Below, in pieces: positions 1 through 8,112 of a stretch of 44,641 nucleotides of DNA. The DNA comes from JANRKT01 sp033763355. GTDB lineage: Bacteria; Bacteroidota; Bacteroidia; Chitinophagales; Chitinophagaceae. The notes below the pieces were generated by a model that worked only from the letters and a program-made list of their open reading frames with translations, was not told where the DNA came from and made no database searches. The translations under genes were made by a program, and so were the position numbers. Position 1 is the first letter of the stretch. Each line of letters begins with the position of its first letter. The DNA lies in contig JANRKT010000251.1 in the NCBI GenBank assembly GCA_033763355.1, positions 1-44,641 on the forward strand. Reading direction: 5' to 3'.

Positions 1-911
1 GCTTCGTTAAATTCATTTTCGTGAAAACCAATTGTAAAGGTTTTCAGTTTTTCAGTTCTTCCTGTTTGTAATAATGCCGCAACGCTTGAACTGTCATATC
101 CGCCGCTCAGGAAAATACCCACGGGTACATCCGACACCATCCGGTACTCGTATGCATCTTTCAGCAAACGCTCCGTTTCATCAACCGCTTCTTCAGGAGA
201 TATACTGAGCTTGGGTTTGTTGTAATAATCAAATACGTCCCAGTATTTTTTTATATCGAGAGATTTATTCTTGAGGTCAACAATCATATAATGCCCCGGC
301 AATAACTTAAAAGCATTATGGAAAATAGTATGGTCTGAAGGGGTATAACTGAATTGCAGGAACAAAGCCAGTACATTGGTATCAATGCTTTTTTCAAACC
401 GGGGGTGCTGGTACATTGCTTTAAATTCCGAACCAAAAAGGAGGATGTCATCTTTCCAGTAATAAGTGAGCGGCTTTACTCCTGCCCTGTCCCTCACAAA
501 TATTACCTGCTGTTTGCTCCTGTCATAAAGGGCAAATGCAAACATGCCAATGAACTTATGCAATACATCAAGCCCCCAGCAATGATATCCTTTTAAAATA
601 ACTTCAGTATCTGACCATGATTTGAATGTATATCCCTTTACCTCAAGTTCTTTTCTTATTTCTTTGAAATTGTATATCTCCCCGTTAAAGTTCACAGTAA
701 GGTCGCCAAAATGCATGGGCTGATGACCCAAAGGAGAAAGATCAAGAATAGATAAACGCCTTTGCCCGAAGCCAATTGAAGCAAAAGGGGAATCATACAC
801 TTCATGCCCTGCATCATCAGGGCCACGGTGTACCATCGAATCCGTCATGTTCTTCAACACATCGGCTCCTGTGTTCTTCTTAAAATCAATAAAACCTGCT
901 ATTCCACACAT
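1..911 (-). CDS. asnB: AsnB-type glutamine-hydrolysing amidotransferase (C-terminus cut by window edge)
   Basis: The frame opens at 911 with MCGIAGF, in which Cys2 is the N-terminal nucleophile of class II glutamine amidotransferases. An NGEIYN motif follows at about residues 76-81. The synthetase domain begins with the ATP-pyrophosphatase loop SGGYDSS at about 269-275. The frame then runs off the left edge after about 303 residues; family members are usually about 600, so roughly half is missing here. The family transfers ammonia from glutamine to an ATP-activated carboxylate. AsnB-like proteins inside polysaccharide loci often amidate uronic acids rather than aspartate, so a sugar-amidating role is plausible here but inferred. 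The upstream GT2 gene ends only 7 bases before this start, so the two are probably co-transcribed. Confidence 0.93.
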   Translation of the reverse strand, partial: MCGIAGFIDFKKNTGADVLKNMTDSMVHRGPDDAGHEVYDSPFASIGFGQRRLSILDLSPLGHQPMHFGDLTVNFNGEIYNFKEIRKELEVKGYTFKSWSDTEVILKGYHCWGLDVLHKFIGMFAFALYDRSKQQVIFVRDRAGVKPLTYYWKDDILLFGSEFKAMYQHPRFEKSIDTNVLALFLQFSYTPSDHTIFHNAFKLLPGHYMIVDLKNKSLDIKKYWDVFDYYNKPKLSISPEEAVDETERLLKDAYEYRMVSDVPVGIFLSGGYDSSSVAALLQTGRTEKLKTFTIGFHENEFNE

Positions 912-918
912 AATACAA

Positions 919-1833
919 TCAGTTAAACTTAATTGACGGATTAAAATGCCACATGATGCCTTTCCAGAACGAACGCAAATGCTGCTTTTGCCCTTTCAGG
1001 AAAAATGTAAGCGTGTTTTTGGGTACAGTAAAAAACATAAAGTATCCCAGGAAAATAATGAAGTTGTACCAGGGTACATTACGGCGCATAAACAGAATAC
1101 GGTTCCTGGTATGATAAAAAGTTTTAAAAGGGCTTGACTTTCCTGTGGTCATTGACTCTTTGTGGTAAATCAGTGATTTGGGCTGATAATAAACTTTGTA
1201 CCCTTTCCTTTTAATTTGTTCGCACCAGTCAAATTCCTCGTAGTAAATGAAAAAGTGTTCCGGCAAAGGTCCAACTTCTTCCACAACTTTACGGGGCACC
1301 ATCATACCGCCGCCATGTGCGTAATTGGTTACTTTAACATTGTTGTACTGGCCTTCGTCTTTTTCTTTACAGCCAATCATCCCGTTTCGCCCTGTAAAGA
1401 TATTCACTGTATTGTATCCGGCATACTCTATGGTGCCTTTGTGAAAAAAGTAGTGAAATTTGGGGCTTACAATTCCTGCATCAGGGTGTTTTTCGAAAAT
1501 CTCCAGCAAGCCTTCAAGCAGGCCGGGGGTCACTTCCGTATCGTTGTTTACTATAAAAAGATAATCGCCTTTGGCGGCCCTTATACCAACATTGTTGCCA
1601 CCAGTAAACCCAAGGTTCTTTCCGTTGAGTATTATTTTTACATCCGGGTAAATAGATTTGAACAGGGCTGTGGGGTCTTCTTTGGAACCATTGTCAACTA
1701 CAATAACTTCAATATTTTTATAGGTTCCATGCTCATTCAATGAGCGGAGAAAATCGCAGGTTACCTCAGTAGTATTCCAGGTAAGCGTAACGATAGAGAC
1801 CAATGGGTTTCTATTGCTCATAAAACGTATCAA
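919..1833 (-). CDS. GT2 glycosyltransferase, WbbL/rhamnosyltransferase-like
   Basis: This 304-residue protein has the GT-A fold signature. Its first strand is LVSIVTLTWN, followed by VVDNGS (45-50), NLGFTGGNN (73-81) and the metal-binding segment NNDTE (96-100). NNDTE and the GGNN loop are typical of WbbL-type rhamnosyltransferases of the GT2 family. There is no N-terminal membrane segment; the hydrophobic stretch at about residues 255-275 suggests peripheral membrane association. It probably adds a sugar to a lipid-linked polysaccharide intermediate in the cytoplasm. It lies immediately upstream of the amidotransferase gene on the same strand. Met5 (start at 1821) is an equally reasonable start because the core strand follows it directly. 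The donor sugar cannot be read from sequence. Confidence 0.92.
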   Translation of the reverse strand: MIRFMSNRNPLVSIVTLTWNTTEVTCDFLRSLNEHGTYKNIEVIVVDNGSKEDPTALFKSIYPDVKIILNGKNLGFTGGNNVGIRAAKGDYLFIVNNDTEVTPGLLEGLLEIFEKHPDAGIVSPKFHYFFHKGTIEYAGYNTVNIFTGRNGMIGCKEKDEGQYNNVKVTNYAHGGGMMVPRKVVEEVGPLPEHFFIYYEEFDWCEQIKRKGYKVYYQPKSLIYHKESMTTGKSSPFKTFYHTRNRILFMRRNVPWYNFIIFLGYFMFFTVPKNTLTFFLKGQKQHLRSFWKGIMWHFNPSIKFN

Positions 1834-2124
1834 TTTTCTTCAACCAAAGCAAATGGCTGAATTTCTTTTTGGGTTTATAAATTAACAACTATATATTCAG
1901 ATACTTAAGAACGAATTATAAAACAATACATTGTACTTTCATACAGATTTCATACAACGGCCCTTTCTCCTCAACATTATGCTTTACTGCTACATCTCAC
2001 CAGTTATTTGAACCCCCGGGACCTGCTCTATTTCGGGCTTAATACCTCATTTACAAAAAGTTAATGAAAACACAAGCGGGGTACCTGTCTAAAAATAATT
2101 ATCGGCTACAGGGCATTACTGAAA
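1834..2124. other. Intergenic region, no gene seen
   Basis: This gap of 291 bases separates the phosphoglycosyltransferase gene from the downstream GT2 gene on the same strand. I see no convincing reading frame, no hairpin followed by a T tract and no clear promoter element. The start of the GT2-asnB unit may have its own promoter here, but I cannot point to one. Confidence 0.4.
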
Positions 2125-3267
2125 TTAAACATTTGATTCCTGGATTAAAACCTTTGGCGTTTGTAACATGATCCAGAGATCCATCATCAGGTTAAATTTC
2201 CTTGCGTAGTCAAGGTCCAGGCCTATCCTTTCTTCAACTGACATTTCCGCCTTGCCCCTTCTTTTAACCTGCCACAAACCTGTTATGCCTGCCGGCGCTA
2301 CAAAACGCTCAGCCCATTCATCTGTGGTAAGCCTTGAAGCTTCATACAATGGAAGGGGCCTGTTCCCTACAATTGACATATCGCCCTTTAATACGTTAAA
2401 TAACTGGGGGAGTTCATCAAGGCTTGTGTTTCTTAAAAAAGAGCCTATTTTAGTTACGCGGGGGTCGTTGCTCACCTTGAAAAATACAGGGCCGCCTGCA
2501 ACATTATACTGGTTGAGGTGACTGAGTGAATTAACCATCCGGTCTGCACCCACTTTCATTGTGCGGAACTTGAAGAATTTGAATATCCTGTATCCCCTTC
2601 CGGCACGGTAAGAATTGTAAAATATGGGGCCTCTTGATTCCAACTTGATGGCAAGTATAATAAAAAGGAAAACAGGCACCATAAGCAGGATGAGCAATCC
2701 GGAAACAACAATATCAAAAGCCCGCTTTACAATATACTTAATACCGCCGGGCGCAGATGCCGCTGTTTCAACAATCACTTCATCATCTTTTTCACGGAGT
2801 GACCCTTTGATATTGCGAAGAAAAAGAAGTTTTTCTTTTATAAGGGAAAGATCAGTATACAGATCAATAAAATCATCAACCAGTTCTGTTTTGCGCAACA
2901 ATGCTTTTTCAGACTGGTTCAGTTTATGGGTATTAAAGATAACGGGAACTGCCGCCAGAGTAGCAGATGACCCGAGGAACCTGATCAGTTTCTGCAGTTC
3001 ATCAACATTCAGGTAAATGTCAACGAACATGCCAAGGAAAGAAGGTTCGCTCTTCTTTTCGATATGGGTTAAATTATTGATTGCTGATTGAATGGTATCG
3101 GCACTGTAACCAAACTGAAATACCGAAGTTAAATTCTTTAATATATGCTGGTTGTTGCCAATGTAAAAAAAGGTGGACTCGGGTGAGTCATTTGCTATTG
3201 CAGGGAATTCTGAACCCTTAATAAATTTGTAGCGAGGCGCCGGTTTGTGTACAATCTCTACTTGCAT
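2125..3267 (-). CDS. Polyprenyl-phosphate sugar phosphotransferase (WcaJ/PglC-type) with receiver-like N-terminus
   Basis: The C-terminal part (about 177-380) is a bacterial sugar transferase. It has a re-entrant hydrophobic helix at about 185-208, KFRTM at 233-237, the catalytic Asp-Glu pair in SLDELPQL (D284, E285), the GNRP segment at 301-304, and GITGLWQV. This family transfers a sugar phosphate from a UDP-sugar to undecaprenyl phosphate and so starts glycan assembly. The N-terminal part (about 30-150) has alternating strands and helices like a response-regulator receiver, but the acidic pair is replaced by GNN (37-39) and the usual Lys is not obvious; D83 in FVDIY is the only Asp near the phosphoacceptor position. 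I read it as a pseudo-receiver, which is inference. The gene for a stand-alone receiver ends 30 bases upstream. Confidence 0.93.
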   Translation of the reverse strand: MQVEIVHKPAPRYKFIKGSEFPAIANDSPESTFFYIGNNQHILKNLTSVFQFGYSADTIQSAINNLTHIEKKSEPSFLGMFVDIYLNVDELQKLIRFLGSSATLAAVPVIFNTHKLNQSEKALLRKTELVDDFIDLYTDLSLIKEKLLFLRNIKGSLREKDDEVIVETAASAPGGIKYIVKRAFDIVVSGLLILLMVPVFLFIILAIKLESRGPIFYNSYRAGRGYRIFKFFKFRTMKVGADRMVNSLSHLNQYNVAGGPVFFKVSNDPRVTKIGSFLRNTSLDELPQLFNVLKGDMSIVGNRPLPLYEASRLTTDEWAERFVAPAGITGLWQVKRRGKAEMSVEERIGLDLDYARKFNLMMDLWIMLQTPKVLIQESNV

Positions 3268-3297
3268 GATTATTTTCTTTTAGGGCTTCGAATATTG

Positions 3298-3684
3298 TTA
3301 TGCTTTCCGAAGGGTGTTTCCGATTAATATATTATCAATTGCTTCCAGTAAGTTTACCGGGTTAAACGGCTTGAGATAATATTCAAAAACATTATACTTA
3401 AGACAATTGGCCTTGGTTAAGTCATCGTCCTGGTTAGATATTACGATTAACGGAGTTGCGCCATAAATGCCGCTTGCCGATAATTGTTTCACTAATTCCC
3501 AGTCGGGCAGGTCGGGCAAATCGGGATCAAGAATAATAAGGTGTGGGTTATTGCCTTTACGCAAATAATACATTGCACTGAGGCCGTCAGGAACAGAGGT
3601 AACTTTGTAGTGTTTTTTTAAGATAGTGTGCAACAAAAAACGAATTGCCTTACTATCATCAATAACCAGAATTTCCTTTCTCAT
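3298..3684 (-). CDS. Stand-alone response-regulator receiver protein
   Basis: The 128 residues form a single CheY-like receiver domain with no output domain. The acidic pair is D9/D10 in VIDDS, the phosphoacceptor is D53 in IILDPDLP, the switch Ser is S83 in VISN, and the conserved Lys is K105 in YLKPF. All key residues are present, so the protein should be phosphorylatable. No histidine kinase gene is visible in the window. The following gene, 30 bases downstream, is a phosphoglycosyltransferase with a receiver-like N-terminus, so this protein may act on the sugar transferase by domain pairing rather than on transcription. That proposal is inference from neighbourhood and domain content only. 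Confidence 0.93.
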   Translation of the reverse strand: MRKEILVIDDSKAIRFLLHTILKKHYKVTSVPDGLSAMYYLRKGNNPHLIILDPDLPDLPDWELVKQLSASGIYGATPLIVISNQDDDLTKANCLKYNVFEYYLKPFNPVNLLEAIDNILIGNTLRKA

Positions 3685-3997
3685 TTTCTTAGGGATTAAC
3701 AGGTAAGTAATCGGGCTGGGTAGTCCCGGGAATACATAGAATCTGGAAACCTGCTGATGTTAGAAATCAGAAAATTTCATTCGAGAGGAATTGGAATTCT
3801 GGGTTGAACTATGGATATGAAACTTAGGGAATTTCACGCAACTGATACGTCAGCTGCTCTGGTTCGAGGTTTCTCAGCAGAGGAAATTGAGATATTTCTC
3901 GGAGTAATTACGGTGTAAATATAAAAACTAATTTTAAAAAAGCAAACTGGATGTACAATTTTATTAAAATACCCATTTTTATTAATTATTTTAAAGT
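3685..3997. other. Intergenic region between GT2 and receiver genes
   Basis: This stretch of 313 bases is A/T-rich on its GT2 side. No gene could be supported, since the frame running through part of it reads into the neighbouring GT2 gene and lacks any recognisable motif. It probably contains the promoter of the receiver-phosphoglycosyltransferase unit, but I did not find a clear TAnnTTTG element on the minus strand. Confidence 0.4.
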
Positions 3998-5197
3998 TTA
4001 AACCGCCATTTGCCTCGATGCTTTCTCCCACATCACACTTTGGTTGCCCTTCAAAAAGCGGAAAAGGCCCGCCCATACGGAAAGATTCATAAAGACAAAA
4101 TAGTAAGGCACGTAAAAAATTTTTATTGATGTGCCTTTTTTCCCTGCAAAATACCGGCCTGCCAGAGCAGCAAGATAAAATACAACCTGTGCGAGGAAAA
4201 GATACAAATAAACAGAAGGTTTTGCCTGCTCAAGCCACACAATTGCACCATTAATAAGAAACATCAGGGGCAGGGCAAAGGGACAAAATGCCCATCTTAA
4301 AACCCGGTGAGATATATAGAGAAATGAAAGTCTGCCATAGCGAAAAATATTCAGCAGGTCTTTCATGATAACCATAGACTGAAAGCCACCTGCACTTATC
4401 CTCACTTTTCTTTTTTGTTCGTCAAGAATAGAAACAGACGGTGTTTCTGAAGCGTAGGCCTGTGGTTCATATTTTACTACATACCCTTTTCTGCAAACAT
4501 TAAGTGAAATGATAAAGTCATCCAGTATGCAGTCTTCGGGAACTTTTTCAAAGAGGTTTTTTCTTACAGAAAATAATTCGCCTGCAGCGCCTACTACAGA
4601 ATAAAACTCAGAATCAATTTTTTTCAGAAATGACTCATATTTCCAGTATAATCCTTCTCCTTTGCCCTGCACCATCATATCGCCTGAACTGAGTATCTTC
4701 TTTTCACCCGACACCCCCCCAACCACAGGATCAATATAATGCCTGGTGATCCTGAGAATACAGTCTTTATTAAGTAAAGTATTGGCATCGCTGAAGATGA
4801 GGATCTCGGAATCGGTTATATGATCCAACGCACGGTTCATGGCTGCTACCTTGCCCTTTCTTTCAGGATGGTGCAGCAGTTTTACGCCGGGAAACTGCTG
4901 TACAATATTCATTGTTTCATCAGTAGATCCGTCAGTAACAAAATAAACAGACAGCTTATCTGCAGGATATTCCAGGTGAATTGTGTTTTCTATTTTTTTG
5001 CGTATAAAATCCTGCTCGTTGTATGCGGCAACAACCATGGCAACATGTGGCCGGTATTTGGTTGTATCAGGTGATTCTTTTCTTTTAAAAATAAGGTTCT
5101 TCATTTTAAGGTATATCCATAATGCCATCCCATAACCGAGGTAACTGTAAAAAATGCCAAACAGCAAAAACCAGAAAAAAAATTTCATCCAGTCCAT
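3998..5197 (-). CDS. Membrane-bound processive-type GT2 glycosyltransferase
   Basis: The 399-residue protein has an N-terminal membrane segment (about 6-28), a cytoplasmic GT-A domain and a hydrophobic C-terminal third (about 300-390) with several membrane helices. Motifs in order are VAAYNE (56-61), TDGSTDE (88-94), SDANT (136-140), LDDFIIS (225-231) and QKRKVRISAG (261-270), which takes the place of the QxxRW motif of cellulose and hyaluronan synthases. This layout fits a GT2 enzyme that extends a glycan at the inner face of the membrane. The substrate is not predictable. It is the first gene of the left arm and diverges from the Wzc-like gene across a long intergenic region. Confidence 0.92.
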   Translation of the reverse strand: MDWMKFFFWFLLFGIFYSYLGYGMALWIYLKMKNLIFKRKESPDTTKYRPHVAMVVAAYNEQDFIRKKIENTIHLEYPADKLSVYFVTDGSTDETMNIVQQFPGVKLLHHPERKGKVAAMNRALDHITDSEILIFSDANTLLNKDCILRITRHYIDPVVGGVSGEKKILSSGDMMVQGKGEGLYWKYESFLKKIDSEFYSVVGAAGELFSVRKNLFEKVPEDCILDDFIISLNVCRKGYVVKYEPQAYASETPSVSILDEQKRKVRISAGGFQSMVIMKDLLNIFRYGRLSFLYISHRVLRWAFCPFALPLMFLINGAIVWLEQAKPSVYLYLFLAQVVFYLAALAGRYFAGKKGTSIKIFYVPYYFVFMNLSVWAGLFRFLKGNQSVMWEKASRQMAV

Positions 5198-5581
5198 AAT
5201 AAAATGATTATCACGTCAGATTAAACGGCAAAATAAACAAGCTGGTATAATCAGCTTTCAGTTTTTTGATGCCTGCACTATTAACGAAAAAAAATTAAAC
5301 AGGCAAATATTTTTAAAATTTAAAAAAATGTGTATTTTGCAAGCTCATTTCAGTACTTACTTTTAAAGTTGCTTACCCTAATCCTATTCAGAAAATCCCC
5401 TAACATTTATTTTTTCTTTCCTGAAAAGCTGATGCAAATTTAGCATCCACTCCGATACTCCTTGCCGGTCATTACAAAATGAGCCGTTAGGTAAAATGGC
5501 CAGGAAACCACAACAGTCTTAAGAAGCTCAATCAACCCGGATGAAACGTAAAGTGCTTTTGACCCGAAACGCCCAACCCCA

Positions 5582-5604
5582 TTCCCTTTTGCTGAAAAAG
5601 GGAA
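5582..5604 (+). promoter_or_regulatory. Perfect 9-bp hairpin in the upstream region of the wzc-like gene
   Basis: TTCCCTTTT pairs exactly with AAAAGGGAA across a 5-base loop, GCTGA. Just downstream, CTGCG pairs with CGCAG (5606-5623) and is followed by TTTTT at about 5629-5633. If transcription starts upstream, this could be an attenuator-like leader structure. It matters only if the transcript includes it, which is unknown; the better promoter candidate lies downstream of it. Confidence 0.4.
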
Positions 5605-5793
5605 CCCTGCGGAGCTATTCGCAGCTGCCTTTTTCTGGTTATGTTTCGTCTGCTTCACGGAAAAGTTTTCATTACACAGCAATCAACAGATACAACAGCC
5701 CGTTGTTAAATACGGGAATTTCAGATTTCAAAGACCATAAGGCGAATAAGGATATATTTCATTTCAGCAATTATTCATATACCTTTTACAGTG

Positions 5794-5822
5794 TTTGCTC
5801 AGGTTATAAAAATGTAAATTTA
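5794..5822 (+). promoter_or_regulatory. Candidate Bacteroidota-type promoter of the right arm
   Basis: TTTG at 5794-5797 and TAAATTTA at 5815-5822 are separated by 17 bases. This resembles the Bacteroidota -33 (TTTG) and -7 (TAnnTTTG) elements, with one mismatch at the last base. Transcription would start about 30 bases before the ATG at 5862. The match is by eye only. Confidence 0.35.
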
Positions 5823-5861
5823 TAATTGATCATTAATTCTTTAATATAAAACAACAAACGT

Positions 5862-8054
5862 ATGGATTTCGCTTACCTTTTAAAAGTGCTTTGGCGCAGG
5901 AAATGGATCATTTTATTGTCAACCCTGCTCGCCGCTGTCCTGGCTTTTGTTTTTACAACATACCAGAAAAAAGTTTATTCATCTGCTGCGCAATACTCCA
6001 CAGGTATATCTGCACAGATGATCAGCCTGGCAGGTCGGAGTAATGAATTGTTTGAAATGGAAGCCAAGCTTAACAATGTAATTGTTACGTTTAAATCCCC
6101 GATTGTTGTAGGAATGATCTCTTACAGGTTGCTGCTCCATGACCTGGATAAGCCTGCTGAAGCATATCACAAACTTACTCAAAAGGATATCGAATCCAAG
6201 GCTTATAAATCAATAGACTTTGACAAGGCGAGGATTACCTTAAGGGAGAAAATCAATAAGGGCGAATTGCTCAATTCCGCATCAGCAGAAGAAAGGAATC
6301 TGAACAGCCTTTTGGAACTTTATAATTATGATTACACAAGGATGTTAAAGCGGCTTACAATTAACCGCATTCAGAATACTGATTACCTCGAAGTGATCTG
6401 CAAATCAGAAAACCCCTATATGGCAGCCGATGTGGTTAACAGGCTGGGAATTGAATACGTCCGTTTTTCTGAATCACTCAGTACAGAAAGGGGAAAGCAG
6501 TCTGCAGATACCATTGCAAGCTTCATGCAGCTTCAGCAGAGAAAAGTAGATTCTCTTACAAGGCTGCTTTTACAGGAAAAACAGAACCAGGGTGCAATCA
6601 AACCCGAAGAGCTCAGTGCCATTGCACTTAATACTTTAAATGGCCTTAAATCAAGGGTTACTGAAGAAAAGGCTAAATATAATACAGCAAAGGAAAGTTC
6701 TGAATCGCTTAAAAAGCAACTGGACCTGCTGATAAGCGGTGTTACCGGAAACAATAACGAAGAGATTGTAAGTTTAAAAAATAAAAGGTCAAGCCTGCTT
6801 ACAGAACTTACAAGAAAGGGCGGAACAGATACTGAACTGCAAAAGCAAATCAGCGAGCTGACACGCCAGATTGCCGCGAAATCAGGAAGCAATTCTTCAA
6901 CAGCTAATCAAAAAAGAAAGGAAAAAATTGATGACCTGAACCTGAAAGTTGCTGAACAGGATGCTATTGTACAAGCCACTGCCCGTAATATAGCTGAGCT
7001 TGAAGCCCAGATGAGGGAAGTTTCACCCAAAACAAATATAGGCGCCGGCAGTGAAATAAAATTAAGCGCCCTGCAAACACAATTAGGTCTTGAAACAAAT
7101 CAGTTATCTGAAATTAAGGAAAAGTTCAGCCAGGCCCAGGGCTTGCTGAAAGAAGTTGCTACCATGAACTTTAAGCAGACCCTTGTGGGACAACCAGCAG
7201 TATCGCATGATTCACGCAAAAGGTTTATTGCAATGGCAATCGGGGGATTCTCCATGCTCTTTTTATCATCCCTGCTTTTTGTATTCATACAACTGGTTGA
7301 TACTTCAATTAAAACGCCTTCGCAATTTCAGCGCCTCACAGGATTAAAGCTTTTAACTGTAACAAACAGCATAAACCTGAAAAAAGACGTTGTAGCAAGC
7401 ATCATTTCTAACAACTACCAGGAGGCTGATAAAACTCTGGTGCATGAATCTGCTTTTAAAGAAAGCATGAGAAAACTGAGATATGAGATTGACAACAGCG
7501 GCAAAAAAATATTACTGGTTACCAGTACACAACCGGGTGAAGGGAAGACTGTTCTGATTCAGGCGCTTGCCAATATCATGAAGCTGAGCAAGAAAAAAGT
7601 ACTTATAGTTGATACTAATTTTTCAAATAACGAACTGACCGGTTTTTACCAGGCCCAGCCTTCTCTTGAAGACTCAAGTAAGCTCGGCAGCAACTATTCA
7701 TACGAGAATATCAAAAAGATAATCAGCCCGACTCCCGATATCAGCATTGATATTATCGGCTGCAGGGGCGGCAACTATACCCCTTCGGAGATGTTGCCCT
7801 TTAATAATATTCTTGCGCACCTTTCTAACCTTGATTCAGAATACGATTATATCATACTGGAAGGAGCGTCTTTAAACCACCATGCTGACAGTAAAGAACT
7901 GGCCCAGTACTGCGATGCCGTCATAGCAGTGTTTTCAGCTGAATCATCAATTAAACAAAATGATGAAGAATCAATAAAATACCTGCATAGCCTCAATGAT
8001 AAGTTCCTTGGCGCTGTGCTGAATAAAGTTCAGTTAGAGAATGTTGACATGTAA
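5862..8054 (+). CDS. Wzz/Wzc-like polysaccharide co-polymerase with degenerate BY-kinase-type ATPase domain
   Basis: The 730-residue protein has a Wzz-type membrane segment at about 14-34, a long periplasmic region with coiled-coil stretches at about 190-430, a second membrane segment at about 453-476, and a cytoplasmic P-loop domain at about 515-725. Walker A is intact (TSTQPGEGKT, 554-563). Walker A' reads VDTNFS (D584, N586, S588) where BY-kinases have DxDxR. The Walker B position has E667 (YIILEGAS) in place of Asp. The C-terminus has no tyrosine cluster. The protein probably controls chain length or export and may bind ATP, but classical tyrosine-kinase activity is doubtful. It is the first gene of the right arm, so it is likely to be expressed with the exporter genes. 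Confidence 0.9.
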   Translation: MDFAYLLKVLWRRKWIILLSTLLAAVLAFVFTTYQKKVYSSAAQYSTGISAQMISLAGRSNELFEMEAKLNNVIVTFKSPIVVGMISYRLLLHDLDKPAEAYHKLTQKDIESKAYKSIDFDKARITLREKINKGELLNSASAEERNLNSLLELYNYDYTRMLKRLTINRIQNTDYLEVICKSENPYMAADVVNRLGIEYVRFSESLSTERGKQSADTIASFMQLQQRKVDSLTRLLLQEKQNQGAIKPEELSAIALNTLNGLKSRVTEEKAKYNTAKESSESLKKQLDLLISGVTGNNNEEIVSLKNKRSSLLTELTRKGGTDTELQKQISELTRQIAAKSGSNSSTANQKRKEKIDDLNLKVAEQDAIVQATARNIAELEAQMREVSPKTNIGAGSEIKLSALQTQLGLETNQLSEIKEKFSQAQGLLKEVATMNFKQTLVGQPAVSHDSRKRFIAMAIGGFSMLFLSSLLFVFIQLVDTSIKTPSQFQRLTGLKLLTVTNSINLKKDVVASIISNNYQEADKTLVHESAFKESMRKLRYEIDNSGKKILLVTSTQPGEGKTVLIQALANIMKLSKKKVLIVDTNFSNNELTGFYQAQPSLEDSSKLGSNYSYENIKKIISPTPDISIDIIGCRGGNYTPSEMLPFNNILAHLSNLDSEYDYIILEGASLNHHADSKELAQYCDAVIAVFSAESSIKQNDEESIKYLHSLNDKFLGAVLNKVQLENVDM

Positions 8055-8112
8055 GTAATTACCTGCTTACAGTTGCGTCTTTTGTTTTTGTGCTTACCAA
8101 TTCGTACCGACC

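Larger units (their letters stand above)
5198..5861. other. Long divergent regulatory region of the polysaccharide locus
   Basis: These 664 bases lie between the minus-strand GT2 gene and the plus-strand Wzc-like gene and must carry the promoters of both arms. Reading frames inside it on either strand have no recognisable motifs and I do not accept them as genes. It contains a perfect 9-bp hairpin (5582-5604), a second short inverted repeat followed by five T residues (5606-5633), and a candidate promoter near 5794-5822. The GT2-proximal part is very A/T-rich. Confidence 0.6.

Noticed and set aside
1216..1743. 175-residue frame opposite the WbbL-like GT2
   Set aside because: It is a shadow on the opposite strand of a gene with clear GT2 motifs.
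5541..5825. 94-residue plus-strand frame in the divergent region
   Set aside because: It has no motif or recognisable start signal, spans the hairpin and runs into the candidate promoter of the wzc-like gene.
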